Shown: positions 27,353 through 37,844, counted from the first letter of the stretch. The stretch is DNA of 64,000 bases from Sinomonas humi (GCF_000802235.1 NZ_JTDL01000147.1:23683-87682), one strand, 5' to 3'. Numbers and translations are program-made. Notes: generated by a model not told the origin, from the sequence alone.

Positions 27353-28175
27353 CTTGCTGCCGGGTGTCAGGCTCTTCGCGTCCGAAGTATCCGTCCTGTT
27401 CCGACGTTGGCGCACTTGGGCCATGCTCGCGGCGCTCGCTGCCGTGCCAGTGCTCATTGGGCTCGCTGTCCGCTTCTCGCCCAAGGGGCCGCCGACGGGG
27501 CGCGGCCCCGCCTTCCTCGACCAGATCACTCACAACGGGCTGTTCGTCGGCGTCGTCGGGCTCGTGGTCTGCACGCCCCTCTTCCTCCCGCTCACGGTCG
27601 GGGTCGTGGCTGGCGACACGATCGCGGGCGAGGCCAGCCTCGGGACGCTGCGCTACCTGCTCGTGGCGCCCGCGGGCCGGCTCCGCCTCCTCGTCATCAA
27701 GTACCTCGCCTCAGCGGTGTTCTGCGTCTCCGCGGCACTCGCCGTCGTCCTCGGAGGTGTCCTCACCGGCCTCGCCCTCTTCCCGGTCGGGCGGGCGACC
27801 CTGCTCTCGGGCGACACGATCGGGCCGGGCGAGGCCTTCGGGCGGCTCCTGCTCATGGGGGGCTTTGCCACGGTCTCGCTCCTGGGCCTCGCCGCCATCG
27901 GTCTCTTCGCCTCGACGATGACAACGGTTCCAGTCGGCGCGATGGCCGCCACAGTCGTCCTCGCAGTCGTCTCCCAGGTGCTCGACGCACTCGACCAGCT
28001 CGACTGGCTGCACCCGTGGCTCCTGAGCGACCACTGGCTCGACCTCGCCGACCTCCTGCGCCAACCGATCTCGTGGAGCTCGTTCGGCGCGAACGCCCTC
28101 CTTCAGGCGGCGTACGTCGCCTTCTTCGGAGCGCTCGCCTATGGCAGGTTCAGCACCAAGGACATCCTGGCCTAG
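27339..28175 (+). CDS. ABC-2 type transporter permease
   Basis: A 278-residue membrane protein with about six hydrophobic segments, including VGLVVCTPLFLPLTVGVVAGD and GLAAIGLFASTMTTVPVGAMA, and the ABC-2 motif IAGEASLGTLRYLLVAPAG. The ATG at 27339 overlaps the ATPase 3' end by 14 bases and is the reason for choosing this start over the upstream frame. The stop overlaps the convergent M16 peptidase stop by 4 bases. It forms the transport channel with the ATPase encoded upstream. Confidence 0.88.
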   Translation: MLQNSLLPGVRLFASEVSVLFRRWRTWAMLAALAAVPVLIGLAVRFSPKGPPTGRGPAFLDQITHNGLFVGVVGLVVCTPLFLPLTVGVVAGDTIAGEASLGTLRYLLVAPAGRLRLLVIKYLASAVFCVSAALAVVLGGVLTGLALFPVGRATLLSGDTIGPGEAFGRLLLMGGFATVSLLGLAAIGLFASTMTTVPVGAMAATVVLAVVSQVLDALDQLDWLHPWLLSDHWLDLADLLRQPISWSSFGANALLQAAYVAFFGALAYGRFSTKDILA

Positions 28176-29530
28176 AGCCCGAACGTCTCCGTCTCGTCGA
28201 ACGGTCCCACGACAGTGACGGTGCGCGGCGCCGAGGCGAGCTGGGCCGCCAACTCGCGGACGTCGTCGGCCGTCACGGATCGGATCTGGGTGAGCGTCTC
28301 GTCGACGTCCTGGAACTCCCCCGAAACGAGCTCGGCGCGGCCCAGACGGGACATGCGCGAGCCGGTATCCTCAAGCGCCAGCACGATCCCGCCCGAAAGC
28401 TGGCCGACCGCCTTGCGGAGTTCCTCCTCGGTGACCCCGTGCTCGGCGAGCTTGGCAAGCTCGGTGTCCATGAGCGCGAGCACCTGCGGGACCTTGGCTG
28501 GCGCGCAGCCGCCGTACAGGCCGAAGTACCCCGCGTCCGCGTAGGCAGAGGCGAACGAGTAGGTTGAGTAGACGAGCCCCCGCTTCTCACGGATCTCCTG
28601 GAACAGGCGTGACGACATCCCGCCGCCAAGCACCGCGTTCAGGACGCTCATGACGTAGCGACGGCCGTCAGTCGCCGTGATCGAGGGGCACCCCACGATG
28701 ACGTTGGCCTGCTCGACCTGACGCTTGACGACCGTGAGGCCCGGGCGGCCTATGATCTCGGCCGCGGCCGTGGAGCGGCGCGGGACCGGCGCGGTGCCCT
28801 CTTCGAGCCGCCATCCCGCGGACTGGAGCGCCTCAAGCACGAGCCGGCAGACGACGTCATGATCCAGGCCGCCCGCGGCTGTCACCACAAGCTCCGAGGG
28901 CCGGTAGTAGCGGCGGTAATGCTCCCACACGGAATCACGGGCGACGGCGCGAATCGCCTCAGGCGTGCCCCCGATCGGGCGCCCCAAGGGGTGCTCTCCG
29001 AGGACAGAGGCCACGAAATGCTCGTGGGCGACGTCCGTCGGGTCGTCGCCGTCCATCGCGATCTCCTCGAGGATGACGTCGCGCTCCTGTTCGAGCTCGT
29101 CGGCGTCGAGGACGGCGGACGTCACCATGTCGGCGATGACGTCGATCGCCATGGGAAGGTCCGTGTCGAGGACGCGTGCGTAATAGCACGTGCTCTCCTT
29201 GGCGGTGGCCGCATTGGACTCACCGCCGACCTCGTCGAACGCCGAAGCGATCTCGAGGGCGGTCCGGCGGCGGGTTCCCTTGAAGAGCAGATGCTCAAGG
29301 AAGTGGGTGGAGCCATGCTGGCCCGAAGCTTCATCCCGGGAGCCGACCCCGACCCAGAAGCCGATCGATGCCGAGCGCTGGCCCGGCATCGCCTCAGTGA
29401 GGACGCGCACGCCTCCGGGCAGGATGGAACGCCGCACGACGGCGCCCCCATCCTGCCCGAAGATCGTGGTCGTCGACGGCGCACCGTCGACCAGCTGCCC
29501 GGAGGTCAGCGGCAAGGCAACACTGGCCAT
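28172..29530 (-). CDS. M16-family zinc metallopeptidase
   Basis: A 452-residue insulinase/processing-peptidase-like enzyme. The inverted zinc motif HFLEH is at 76-80, and the distal Glu lies in the EQERDVILEEIAMDGDDP region near residue 155. The C-terminal inactive domain contains RGLVYSTYSFASAY. It probably degrades peptides in the cytoplasm. It starts 3 bases after pnp, so pnp and this gene are one unit, a common order in Gram-positives. Confidence 0.92.
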   Translation of the reverse strand: MASVALPLTSGQLVDGAPSTTTIFGQDGGAVVRRSILPGGVRVLTEAMPGQRSASIGFWVGVGSRDEASGQHGSTHFLEHLLFKGTRRRTALEIASAFDEVGGESNAATAKESTCYYARVLDTDLPMAIDVIADMVTSAVLDADELEQERDVILEEIAMDGDDPTDVAHEHFVASVLGEHPLGRPIGGTPEAIRAVARDSVWEHYRRYYRPSELVVTAAGGLDHDVVCRLVLEALQSAGWRLEEGTAPVPRRSTAAAEIIGRPGLTVVKRQVEQANVIVGCPSITATDGRRYVMSVLNAVLGGGMSSRLFQEIREKRGLVYSTYSFASAYADAGYFGLYGGCAPAKVPQVLALMDTELAKLAEHGVTEEELRKAVGQLSGGIVLALEDTGSRMSRLGRAELVSGEFQDVDETLTQIRSVTADDVRELAAQLASAPRTVTVVGPFDETETFGL

Positions 29531-29533
29531 GGG

Positions 29534-31810
29534 CTAGGCGTCGGCCGCCTCGGCACTTGCCTGGACGGTCACGGCCTCCTCGTTGCTGGCCTCGTCTTCG
29601 GCGATTACGGGTGCGAGCGAGAGCTTGCCCCGATCGTCGATCTTCGTGATCTCGACCTGGACCTTCTGGCCCACCGAGACGACGTCCTCGACGTTGTCCA
29701 CGCGCTTGCCACCGGCGAGCTTGCGCAGCTCGGAGATGTGAAGGAGGCCGTCCTTGCCCGGCGTGAGCGAGACGAACGCACCGAACGTCGTCGTCTTCAC
29801 GACCGTGCCGAGGTAGCGCTCGCCCACCTCGGGAAGCTGCGGGTTCGCGATCGCGTTGATCGCAGACCGTGCCGCCTCCGCCGAGGACCCGTCGGTCGCG
29901 CCGATGAGCACGGTGCCGTCGTCCTCGATCGAGATGTCGGCGCCCGTGTCCTCCTGGATCTGGTTGATCATCTTGCCCTTGGGGCCGATGACCTCGCCGA
30001 TCTTGTCGACCGGGATCTTGATCGCGATGATGCGCGGCGCGAACTCGGAGAGCTCGTCCGGGCCCTCGATCGCCGCGTTGATGACCGAGAGGATGTGCAG
30101 CCGCGCCTCACGAGCCTGCTTGAGTGCGGCAGCCAGGACCGAGGCGGGGATGCCGTCGAGCTTGGTGTCGAGCTGGATGGCGGTCACGAACTCGCTCGTG
30201 CCGGCGACCTTGAAGTCCATGTCGCCGAACGCGTCCTCGGCACCGAGGATGTCGGTGAGGGCCGCGTAGCGGGTCTGGCCGTCGACCTCGTCGGAGACGA
30301 GGCCCATCGCGATGCCGGCAACCGGTGCCTTGAGCGGAACGCCCGCGTTGAGCAGCGAGAGCGTCGAAGCGCACACGGAGCCCATCGACGTCGAGCCGTT
30401 CGACCCGAGTGCTTCGGAGACCTGGCGGATCGCGTAGGGGAACTCCTCGCGCGACGGGAGGACCGGGACGAGCGCACGCTCGGCGAGGGCGCCGTGGCCG
30501 ATCTCGCGACGCTTGGGCGAACCCACGCGCCCCGTCTCACCCGTGGAATACGGCGGGAAGTTGTAGTTGTGCATGTAGCGCTTGTGCGTCTCGGGCGAGA
30601 GCGAGTCGATCTGCTGCTCCATCTTGAGCATGTTGAGCGTCGTCACGCCGAGGATCTGGGTCTCCCCGCGCTCGAAGATCGCCGAGCCGTGAACTCGCGG
30701 CAGGACCTCGACCTCAGCGGTGAGCTGACGGATGTCGGTGAGGCCACGGCCGTCGATGCGGACCTGGTCACGCAGGATCCGCTGGCGCACGACCTTCTTC
30801 GTAACCGAGCGGAACGCGGCGGAAAGCTCCTTCTCGCGACCCTCGAACTGGCCCGCGAGCTGGCTCACGACCTCGTCCTTGAGCGCATCCGAGGCGGCCT
30901 CGCGCTCCTGCTTGTCGGCGATGCTGAACACCTCTGCGAGGCGCTCGGCCGCGGCAGACTCCACGGCCTCGTAGACGTCCTGCTCGTAGTCGAGGAAGAG
31001 CGGGAACTCCCCGGTCGGCTTCGCCGCGCGCTCCGCAAGGTCCTGCTGGGCCTCGCACAGTGCCCGGATGAACGGCTTGGCCGCCTCGAGGCCCTCCGCC
31101 ACGACCTCTTCGGTCGGGGCAGTAGCGCCCTCGTCCTTGATGAGGTTCCAGGAGTGGTCGGTGGCCTCGGCCTCGACCATCATGATTGCAATATCGCCAT
31201 CGGCACCGCCGGCGCCGCCGGACACAACCCGGCCGGCCACGACCATGTCGAACGTCGCGTTCTCAAGCTGCGAGTGCTTCGGGAACGCGACCCACTGCGA
31301 ACCCTCGCCGTCGTGGACGAGTGCAACGCGCACGCCACCGATCGGGCCGGAGAAGGGCAGGCCCGCGAGCTGCGTCGACATCGAGGCCGCGTTGATCGCG
31401 ACCACGTCGTAGAGCTCGTCCGGATCGATCGCGAGAACGGTCACGACAACCTGGACCTCGTTGCGCAGGCCCTTGACGAACGCGGGGCGGAGCGGGCGGT
31501 CCATGAGCCGGCACGCGAGAATGGCGTCCGTCGAGGGGCGCCCCTCGCGGCGGAAGAACGAGCCGGGGATGCGGCCCGCGGCGTACATGCGCTCCTCGAC
31601 GTCGACCGTGAGCGGGAAGAAGTCGAAGCCTTCGCGCGGAGCCTTGCCGGCCGTCGTCGCGGAGAGCAGGGCGGTCTCGTCGTCGATGTAGGCCATCGCT
31701 GCCCCGCCGGCCTGCTTGGCAAGCCGACCCGTCTCGAAGCGCACGACGCGCTGGCCGAAGCGGCCGTTGTCGATGACGGCCTCGGCGAACTGGATCTCGG
31801 GACCCTCCAT
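29534..31810 (-). CDS. pnp: Polyribonucleotide nucleotidyltransferase (PNPase)
   Basis: This phosphorolytic 3'-5' exoribonuclease acts in RNA turnover; in actinobacteria related enzymes also make ppGpp or tails. The 758-residue protein has two RNase PH domains with a linking helical domain, then KH ([19 protein letters not shown]) and S1 ([13 protein letters not shown]) domains. The start at 31810 has GGAGGTGCTCTCCC upstream. The frame is open further upstream but the extra residues are not family-like. rpsO lies upstream with a hairpin between them. Confidence 0.97.
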   Translation of the reverse strand: MEGPEIQFAEAVIDNGRFGQRVVRFETGRLAKQAGGAAMAYIDDETALLSATTAGKAPREGFDFFPLTVDVEERMYAAGRIPGSFFRREGRPSTDAILACRLMDRPLRPAFVKGLRNEVQVVVTVLAIDPDELYDVVAINAASMSTQLAGLPFSGPIGGVRVALVHDGEGSQWVAFPKHSQLENATFDMVVAGRVVSGGAGGADGDIAIMMVEAEATDHSWNLIKDEGATAPTEEVVAEGLEAAKPFIRALCEAQQDLAERAAKPTGEFPLFLDYEQDVYEAVESAAAERLAEVFSIADKQEREAASDALKDEVVSQLAGQFEGREKELSAAFRSVTKKVVRQRILRDQVRIDGRGLTDIRQLTAEVEVLPRVHGSAIFERGETQILGVTTLNMLKMEQQIDSLSPETHKRYMHNYNFPPYSTGETGRVGSPKRREIGHGALAERALVPVLPSREEFPYAIRQVSEALGSNGSTSMGSVCASTLSLLNAGVPLKAPVAGIAMGLVSDEVDGQTRYAALTDILGAEDAFGDMDFKVAGTSEFVTAIQLDTKLDGIPASVLAAALKQAREARLHILSVINAAIEGPDELSEFAPRIIAIKIPVDKIGEVIGPKGKMINQIQEDTGADISIEDDGTVLIGATDGSSAEAARSAINAIANPQLPEVGERYLGTVVKTTTFGAFVSLTPGKDGLLHISELRKLAGGKRVDNVEDVVSVGQKVQVEITKIDDRGKLSLAPVIAEDEASNEEAVTVQASAEAADA

Positions 31811-31980
31811 GGGAGAGCACCTCCGTTTCATTGTTGGCGGAGGCGCGGAACCCGGTCTTCGATCGAGGCCCTTGGCGCTGGCCGGAAGGCCGCCCTCAAA
31901 GGCCACTACCGAGGACCGCAGATTGCCGGCGCCTCACAGTGGATTCTCGTAGTCGGTGTAAACGCTTGCGTTAAGGTGTT

Positions 31981-32034
31981 GCGGCCCGCCGCTTCCCATG
32001 GGAAGAGCTCTTCCCGCGGGGAGAGGCGGGCCGC
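31981..32034 (-). terminator. rpsO-pnp intergenic hairpin with nested palindrome
   Basis: GCGGCCCGCC (31981-31990) pairs perfectly with GGCGGGCCGC (32025-32034). The 34-base loop holds a 16-base perfect palindrome, GGGAAGAGCTCTTCCC (32000-32015), able to form a second stem. It lies 8 bases past the rpsO stop. It could be a terminator or an RNase processing site, as known for rpsO-pnp in other bacteria; no T run follows. Confidence 0.65.
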
Positions 32035-32042
32035 TTCACAGA

Positions 32043-32312
32043 CTACCGGCGCAGGCCGAGACGCTCGATGAGCGAACGGTAGCGGTCGATGTCGGTGTCG
32101 TGCAGGTAAGCGAGCATCCGCTTGCGACGGCCCACGAGCGCGAGCAGGCCGCGCTGGGTGTGGAAGTCGTGCTTGTGCTGCTTCATGTGCTCAGTCAAGT
32201 CCTTGATGCGCTTCGTCAGAACGGCGATCTGGACCTCGGGGGACCCGGTGTCGCCTTCCTTCGTGGCATATTCCTTGATGATCGCCTGCTTGACGGCGGG
32301 ATCCAAAGCCAT
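32043..32312 (-). CDS. rpsO: 30S ribosomal protein S15
   Basis: S15 binds 16S rRNA early in small-subunit assembly. The 89 residues match the family throughout: [36 protein letters not shown] and [11 protein letters not shown]. The ATG at 32312 has GAGGAG 5 bases upstream. TAGAAT (32449-32454 on the minus strand), just past the kynU stop, may be the -10 of its promoter; that would give a leader of about 130 bases where autoregulation could act. Confidence 0.98.
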   Translation of the reverse strand: MALDPAVKQAIIKEYATKEGDTGSPEVQIAVLTKRIKDLTEHMKQHKHDFHTQRGLLALVGRRKRMLAYLHDTDIDRYRSLIERLGLRR

Positions 32313-32454
32313 TGGAACTCCTCGTTTCGTGCCGTGCGGCCCGCTGGACGCTGCGTCCCCGGGGAACACCGGCCCACGCTCCGAAAAACTCCGGGAACCG
32401 AGCCAGCGCGGCCCAGGCCGCCACGGACTGCAGCGAGGACCACAGAGGATTCTA

Positions 32455-33708
32455 TCAAATGACCCGGGAGAGCTCTTCCCTCACCGTCTCCATGCCGCGG
32501 AGCGCTTCACCGAAGCTCGTGCTCAGGGGCGACAGCCCCAACCGCAGCCCCTGAGGCGCCCTGAAGTCCGGGATGACGCCGCCGTCCCACAGACGCTGGG
32601 TCAGCGCCCTGAACGCCGGATGCTCGAGCGTGACGTGGCCGCCGCGACGTTCCGCTTCGGCGGGCGAGGCGAGGGTGACGCCGAGGGGCTCGAGGAGAGT
32701 CCGGTGGGCGTCGATCGCAAACTCCGTGAGCTTGACCGACTTCTCCCGGATCGCGGCGATCCCCGTCTCCTCGACGAGCGAGAGCATGTCACGCAACGGG
32801 AGCATCCCGAAGATCGGCGGAGTCCCGCTCACGAACCGCCGGATTCCGTCGGCCGGCCCGTACCCCGACGCCATCTCGAACGCTTCGCGCCGCCCGAGCC
32901 ACCCTTGCACGGGCTGACGGAACGCTTCGTGGTGCCGCTCGGCGACGTACGCGAACGCGGGCGAGCCGGGACCCCCGTTGAGGTACTTGTAGGTGCAGCC
33001 GGCGGCGAAGTCGACCCCCCATTCGTCGAGGGCCACGGGGACCGATCCCGCGGAATGGCACAGGTCCCAGACGATGAGGGCCCCCGCCCGATGTGCGAGT
33101 TCGGTGATTGCGGGGCCGTCTGCGAGGTAGCCGGAGCGGTAGGCAACGTGGCTCAGCACGACGACGGCGGTCCGTTCCGTGATGGCCTCGGCGGCCTGCG
33201 TCGGGGTCACCCCGGATGACGGGTCGGCCTTGATCCACCTAATCGTGAGGCCGCGCTCGGCCGCGATGCCCTCGACAAGATAGCGGTCCGTGGGGAAGTT
33301 GTCCGTGTCGGCAATGATCTCCGTCCGGCTGCTCTCCAGGCCACCCGCGAGCTCCACGGCTGCTCGGATCAGCTTGTACAGATTGACGGTAGTCGAGTCC
33401 GCGATGACCGTCTGGCCGGGGCCGGCACCGAGGCACGCCGCCCCGAGCCTGTCGCCGAGCACGAACGGCTCATCGAGCCAGCGCTCGTCCCAGCCGCGGA
33501 TGAGGCGGCCGCCCCAGTCTTCGTCGATGAAGCGGCGCACCTCCTCGGCGGTCCTCCGCAGAGGACGTCCGAGGGAGTTGCCATCGAGATAGGCGACGAG
33601 GCCTTCGGACTCGACGAACAGGGCGCCGTAGGGCGCGAGGGGGTCCTCGGCGTCAAGCTCCGCCGCACGGTTCGCGAGTTCCAACGACCCGGTTGCGAGC
33701 TTGCTCAC
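32455..33708 (-). CDS. kynU: Kynureninase
   Basis: This PLP enzyme cleaves kynurenine to anthranilate and alanine. At 417 residues it is full length. The PLP-binding Lys is in [13 protein letters not shown] at about residue 240; [13 protein letters not shown] gives the cofactor Asp. It overlaps the kynA stop by 4 bases and so is translated from the same mRNA. With KynA it forms a short tryptophan-to-anthranilate route; a kynurenine formamidase gene is not in the window. Confidence 0.95.
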   Translation of the reverse strand: MSKLATGSLELANRAAELDAEDPLAPYGALFVESEGLVAYLDGNSLGRPLRRTAEEVRRFIDEDWGGRLIRGWDERWLDEPFVLGDRLGAACLGAGPGQTVIADSTTVNLYKLIRAAVELAGGLESSRTEIIADTDNFPTDRYLVEGIAAERGLTIRWIKADPSSGVTPTQAAEAITERTAVVVLSHVAYRSGYLADGPAITELAHRAGALIVWDLCHSAGSVPVALDEWGVDFAAGCTYKYLNGGPGSPAFAYVAERHHEAFRQPVQGWLGRREAFEMASGYGPADGIRRFVSGTPPIFGMLPLRDMLSLVEETGIAAIREKSVKLTEFAIDAHRTLLEPLGVTLASPAEAERRGGHVTLEHPAFRALTQRLWDGGVIPDFRAPQGLRLGLSPLSTSFGEALRGMETVREELSRVI

Positions 33709-34562
33709 CGCCCGACCTCCGTCCGCACGGCGAAGAGTTCTGGGAAGAACGTGAGGTCGAGGGCCTTGCGCAGGAATCCGACCCCGCTCGAGCCGCCCGT
33801 TCCAGTCTTCATGCCGATAGTGCGTTGGACCGTCCGGAGGTGGCGGAAGCGCCAGAGCTGGAAATTGTCCTCGAGGTCCACGAGCTCCTCGCAGGTCTCG
33901 TACGCGGACCAGTGCTGCTCGGCGTCCTCGTAGACCTCCTTGAACAGTGGCACGAGCCCTTCACAGAAGGTGTGGGCGAGGCGGACGTCCCGTTCGAGGA
34001 CTTCAGCCGGAACCGCGTAGCCGTGGCGGGAAAGGTACCTGAGGAACTCGTCGTACAGGCTCGGCGCATCGAGGAGCTCCTCGAGCTGGGCCCGCATCGC
34101 GGGTTCACCGTCGAACACGGGGAGCATCCCGGCGTTCTTGTTGCCGAGAATGAATTCCACGCAGCGGTACTGGCCCGATTGGAACCCCGAAGCGTGGCCG
34201 AGGAAGCCCCGAAACTGCGCGTACTCGTGTGGTGTGAGGGTTGCGAGGACGCTCCACTGCTCGGTGAGGGTCTTCTGGATGTGCTTGACCCTGGCAATTG
34301 CCTTGAGCGCCGCCCCGAGGTTGTCCTCGCGGAGCCACCCGCACGCACTTTGCAGCTCGTGGAGAACGAGCTTGAGCCACAGCTCCGTGGTCTGGTGCTG
34401 GATGATGAAGAGGAGTTCGTCGTGGTGCTCGGGGACGCTCACGGGGTGCTGCGCGTTCAGGAGCCGATCGAGGTCAAGGTAGCCGCTGTATGTCATACGG
34501 CCTGCGAGGTCGCGCACGATGCTGTCTTCGAGCGCCCGGGTATTCGTTGTGAGATCTGTCAC
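33705..34562 (-). CDS. kynA: Tryptophan 2,3-dioxygenase
   Basis: This heme enzyme opens the indole ring of tryptophan to N-formylkynurenine. The 285-residue protein shows the family start [31 protein letters not shown] with heme/substrate His residues, and the C-terminal substrate loop [11 protein letters not shown]. Its start overlaps the ribF stop by 4 bases, so kynA and kynU depend on ribF transcription. This placement inside the ribF-rpsO backbone is unusual. Confidence 0.95.
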   Translation of the reverse strand: MTDLTTNTRALEDSIVRDLAGRMTYSGYLDLDRLLNAQHPVSVPEHHDELLFIIQHQTTELWLKLVLHELQSACGWLREDNLGAALKAIARVKHIQKTLTEQWSVLATLTPHEYAQFRGFLGHASGFQSGQYRCVEFILGNKNAGMLPVFDGEPAMRAQLEELLDAPSLYDEFLRYLSRHGYAVPAEVLERDVRLAHTFCEGLVPLFKEVYEDAEQHWSAYETCEELVDLEDNFQLWRFRHLRTVQRTIGMKTGTGGSSGVGFLRKALDLTFFPELFAVRTEVGR

Positions 34563-35548
34563 CCAGCAAGCGTAGCGAGAATCCGGCGAGCCTGATCGAC
34601 GTCGACCTTCATCTGCTCGACGAGCGCCTCCGGCCCGCGGTAGGCGACCATGCCCCGCAGCCGCTCGACGAACTCTACCGCGACCCGCTGCCCGTACAGG
34701 TCGAAGTCCTCGGGTGCCTCGTCAGGGCGATCGATCACGTGGGCCTCCACCTGGCGCGTGACGCCCACGAACGTGGGGTTCGACCCGACGGAGATCGCCG
34801 CGGGCCAACGGGTCCCGGCCTCGTCCACGAGCCACCCGGCGTAGATCCCGTCGGAGGGGATGTGGCCGATCGAGTCGTGGTCCAGATTCGCCGTCGGGAA
34901 GCCGAGCGCACGCCCCCGCGCGGCACCGTGGACCACTTTGCCGTGCATCGTGTGCGGACGGCCCAGGATCTCAGCAGCGGTGTGGACGTCGCCGCGATCG
35001 AGAGCTTCGCGGACCCAGGTGGAGGAGCAGCGCCGCTGCGCGCCCTCGTCCTCCGTGAGGGGTCCGGGATCCTTCTCGCGGAACTCCTCGACCACCACGA
35101 CGTCAAAGCCGTACCGGCGGCCGAGATCCTGCATCGTGGACAGGTCGCCTGCATTCCCCCGTCCGAACCGAACGTCGTGGCCGACGACGACGGCGCTCGT
35201 GTGCAGTCCGTCGACGAAGACATTCCGCACGAATTCCTCGGGCGTCTGCGCCGCGAATTCAAGCGTGTAGTGGAGAACGAGCACGGCCTCGAGCCCGTAC
35301 CCCCCAAGGGCCGCGATCCTGTCGTCGATCCCCATGATGAGATCAGGCGCCGTATCCGGACGGTGCACCCGTGCGGGATGGGGGTCGAACGTCACCGCAA
35401 CCGGCTTGCTGCCCGTCTCGCGGGCCGTGCGCACAAGCGCGGCAAGGACCTGCTGGTGTCCGCGGTGCACGCCGTCGAAGTTGCCGATGGTGACCGCAGC
35501 CCGCCCGAAATCGTCAGGGACCTCGTCCAGCCCGCGCCAGATCTGCAC
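34559..35548 (-). CDS. ribF: Bifunctional riboflavin kinase / FAD synthetase
   Basis: It phosphorylates riboflavin to FMN and adenylates FMN to FAD. The N-terminal nucleotidyltransferase domain has [11 protein letters not shown]; the C-terminal kinase domain has [11 protein letters not shown] and DGIYAGW. The GTG at 35548 ([10 protein letters not shown]) has GAGG 6 bases upstream and matches family starts; in-frame ATGs at 35584 and 35602 are alternatives. The 329-residue length is normal. It is followed by kynA with a 4-base overlap, and a membrane-protein gene lies upstream. Confidence 0.95.
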   Translation of the reverse strand: MQIWRGLDEVPDDFGRAAVTIGNFDGVHRGHQQVLAALVRTARETGSKPVAVTFDPHPARVHRPDTAPDLIMGIDDRIAALGGYGLEAVLVLHYTLEFAAQTPEEFVRNVFVDGLHTSAVVVGHDVRFGRGNAGDLSTMQDLGRRYGFDVVVVEEFREKDPGPLTEDEGAQRRCSSTWVREALDRGDVHTAAEILGRPHTMHGKVVHGAARGRALGFPTANLDHDSIGHIPSDGIYAGWLVDEAGTRWPAAISVGSNPTFVGVTRQVEAHVIDRPDEAPEDFDLYGQRVAVEFVERLRGMVAYRGPEALVEQMKVDVDQARRILATLAG

Positions 35549-35601
35549 CGTGTTCCTCGCCTCCGTCCTCACCTCATCACCCATGTCTCGCGACCCCCAC
35601 A

Positions 35602-36051
35602 CTACCGGGTCGCGCTCCCCCGCCGCGGCCGGTTGAACCAGAGCCAGGTGAGCCCGACGAACGGCAGGATGAGCGGGACGAAGCCGTAGCCCTTGCCGTA
35701 GACGCTCCAGACAGTGTCCTGCTGGAAGTCCTGGGGGACGAGGACGCTCAGCGTCCCGACTACGAGCACGCCAAGCAGCTCAACGAGCACGGCGCCGCAC
35801 GTGACATACCAGCTCGTCACTCCCTTCCTCGCCATCGCGACCGTAGCGACGATGTAGACGACGGCGGCCACAGCACTCAGGACGTAAGCGAGCGGCGCCT
35901 CGGAGAACTTGGTCGCGATCTGGAAGCCCGCCCGGGCCGTGGCGGACAGGGCGAAGATGCCGTAGATCGCGACGATGATCCGGCCAAGGCCCCTGCTTCG
36001 GGTGCTGGGCGAGTGTTCAGTGGTCTCAGACACGTCTTCAGAACGCTCCAT
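35602..36051 (-). CDS. Small membrane protein, conserved hypothetical
   Basis: I do not recognise a function. The protein of up to 149 residues has four hydrophobic segments (GRIIVAIYGIFALSATAR, PLAYVLSAVAAVVYIVATVA, ELLGVLVVGTLSVLV and FVPLILPFVGLTWLWF) and ends in a basic tail. It overlaps the upstream small membrane-protein gene by 14 bases, and the two probably work together. A GTG at 36033 is an alternative start. Similar pairs occur near truB/ribF in related genomes by recollection. Confidence 0.7.
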   Translation of the reverse strand: MERSEDVSETTEHSPSTRSRGLGRIIVAIYGIFALSATARAGFQIATKFSEAPLAYVLSAVAAVVYIVATVAMARKGVTSWYVTCGAVLVELLGVLVVGTLSVLVPQDFQQDTVWSVYGKGYGFVPLILPFVGLTWLWFNRPRRGSATR

Positions 36052-36403
36052 TCCAAATCTGCTCCATGCGGAACAGCATGACGAATACGGTTATCGGCAC
36101 AGCCGCCAGGACGAGATTGCTCCAGCGCGTCTTGTCGAGGATTGCCCACCAGAAGGCCGCGATGGGCAGGATGAAGGCGGTGATGAGGTAGCCCCAGAAT
36201 TCCCAGGGCTCGCCTCGGATCGCCTCCCCCGCAGCCTGCCGTACGCCCGAGGCCACACCGAAGACTACGAGGAAGAGCTCGACGGCGGCGACCGAGACGA
36301 TCGCGGCGTCGCCGGGATAGCGCTTGGTCACAGTCGCGAAGATGCAGATGACGGCCGAGACGGCGCAGATCGCGGTCCCGATCCAGAAGAACGGGTCAGT
36401 CAC
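36038..36403 (-). CDS. Small membrane protein, conserved hypothetical
   Basis: A 121-residue protein with four hydrophobic helices, starting MTDPFFWIGTAICAVSAVIC. No motif points to a function. Its ATG overlaps the truB stop (ATGA), and its 3' end overlaps the next membrane-protein gene, so the two sit in a truB-linked operon. The order truB-membrane-membrane-ribF suggests a housekeeping membrane role, but this is only inferred from context. Confidence 0.72.
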   Translation of the reverse strand: MTDPFFWIGTAICAVSAVICIFATVTKRYPGDAAIVSVAAVELFLVVFGVASGVRQAAGEAIRGEPWEFWGYLITAFILPIAAFWWAILDKTRWSNLVLAAVPITVFVMLFRMEQIWNGAF

Positions 36404-37293
36404 TCGGCCAGCTCTCCCCCTCGAGCGGCGAAGACGAGCTCCGGCCTGGCCGCTGGACCGGCGTCCTTGAGGAGCGCGACCAGGCTGCCGTCGGGGGCGA
36501 ACGCGGCGGTCACTGCATTGCGCCCGGTCGCAGCAATGCGACGGCCGAACGAGAGCTCGACCGCCTCGTCGTCGCTCAGCTCCCGCACCGGCAGGAGCGC
36601 CCTCGCTGCCTCGGCGAGGGGAAGCACCTTGAAGTCCTCGGCAAGCGCCTCGAGCGTGTGTGCCTCGTGGATGCCGTAGGGCCCGACCTCGGTCCGGCGG
36701 AGAGCCGTCAGATGGCCGCCGACTTCGAGCGCCAGCCCCAGATCCCGCGCAAGAGCCCGGACGTACGTGCCGGAGGAGCAGTGGACCGTTGCGTCGACGT
36801 CGAGCACGCGGCCACCACGTTCTCGGCGGATGTCGTGGATCTCGAACGAATGCACCGTGATTGGACGAGCCTCGAGCTCGACGCTCTCACCCGCCCGGAC
36901 CCGTGCATACGAACGCTGCCCAGCCACCTTGATGGCGCTGACGCTGCTCGGGACCTGCAGAATCTCGCCCGTGAGACGCTGGGCAGCCGAGCGGATCTGT
37001 TCCTCGGTCACGGCCGCGGCGATGGTCTCGGAGACCACCTCACCCTCCGCGTCGTCCGTGACCGTGCTCTGCCCGAGGCGCATTGTCGCCGTGTAGGTCT
37101 TGGAGGTCCCCACGATGTAGGAGAGGAGCCGAGTCGCGCGGTTGATGCCGACGACCAGGACGCCCGTGGCCATCGGGTCAAGCGTCCCCGCGTGGCCCAC
37201 TTTCCGGGTGCCGGCCAGACGACGGATGCGGCCGACGACGTCGTGGCTCGTCCATCCCTGTGGTTTGTCGACGATCACGAGTCCAGAAAGCAC
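36400..37293 (-). CDS. truB: tRNA pseudouridine(55) synthase TruB
   Basis: It makes pseudouridine 55 in the T loop of tRNAs. The catalytic Asp is in KVGHAGTLDPMATG near residue 42; LVIVDKPQGWTSHD opens the protein. The C-terminal third resembles the actinobacterial TruB extension with a PUA-like domain. The GTG at 37293 is chosen because TATACT lies 7 bases upstream (leaderless); the nearby GGGAGG is too close to act as ribosome binding site. 297 residues. Confidence 0.95.
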   Translation of the reverse strand: MLSGLVIVDKPQGWTSHDVVGRIRRLAGTRKVGHAGTLDPMATGVLVVGINRATRLLSYIVGTSKTYTATMRLGQSTVTDDAEGEVVSETIAAAVTEEQIRSAAQRLTGEILQVPSSVSAIKVAGQRSYARVRAGESVELEARPITVHSFEIHDIRRERGGRVLDVDATVHCSSGTYVRALARDLGLALEVGGHLTALRRTEVGPYGIHEAHTLEALAEDFKVLPLAEAARALLPVRELSDDEAVELSFGRRIAATGRNAVTAAFAPDGSLVALLKDAGPAARPELVFAARGGELAE

Positions 37294-37352
37294 GCCTCCC
37301 AGTATATGGAGCGAGAAGCATGCTCCCGCCTCAGTGATGCTTCCCCAACAGG

Positions 37353-37844
37353 TCAGTACTCGATGCGCCCTTCGAAGGCGTTCCACGCCTCGAACGGGGC
37401 AACGCGCCGATCGACACTGGCGCGGGCGACCGGCATGAGCGACCGGTCCGTACCGGCCAAGTACTCATAGAAGACGGCATCGTCGAAACCTGCCGCCTCG
37501 GCGTCATACCGATCTGCAGCGAAGAAGACTGCAGAGATGCGGGCCCACAGGGCGGCGGCAAGGCACAGCGGGCACGGTTCGCAGCTCGTGTACAGGACCG
37601 CGCCGTGAAGGTCGAAGTCCTGCGTTGCGGCGGCGGCGCGGCGGATCGCGACGACTTCCGCGTGGGCGGTCGGATCGTGGTCTCGGGTCACACGGTTCAT
37701 CCCCTCGAAGACGCTTCCGTCCGGCATCACGACCACTGCACCGAAGGGCCCTCCGCCTTCCAGGACGTTCGACACGGCGAGTTCGATGGCCCGCTCGAGG
37801 TACCTCGCTCGATCGGCGGCTCCGGCCCCAAGATCCTGCGCCAT
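37353..37844 (-). CDS. Nucleoside deaminase (guanine/tRNA-adenosine deaminase fold)
   Basis: A zinc-dependent deaminase of 163 residues. The zinc and catalytic residues are in HAEVVAIRRA (His, Glu) and TSCEPCPLC (two Cys). The overall sequence resembles guanine deaminase of the GuaD/TadA fold rather than TadA, since it has the FDDAVFYEYL and C-terminal EAWN segments. TACCAT 7 bases before the ATG at 37844 supports this start; an ATG three codons upstream also exists. It is divergent from the ScyD/E-like gene. Confidence 0.88.
   Translation of the reverse strand: MAQDLGAGAADRARYLERAIELAVSNVLEGGGPFGAVVVMPDGSVFEGMNRVTRDHDPTAHAEVVAIRRAAAATQDFDLHGAVLYTSCEPCPLCLAAALWARISAVFFAADRYDAEAAGFDDAVFYEYLAGTDRSLMPVARASVDRRVAPFEAWNAFEGRIEY

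Noticed and set aside
28859..32071. A 1070-codon open frame on the plus strand opposite pnp and the M16 gene
   Set aside because: It is antisense to two clear genes and arises from their G/C-rich third positions; its product is Arg/Glu/Leu-rich with no domain.
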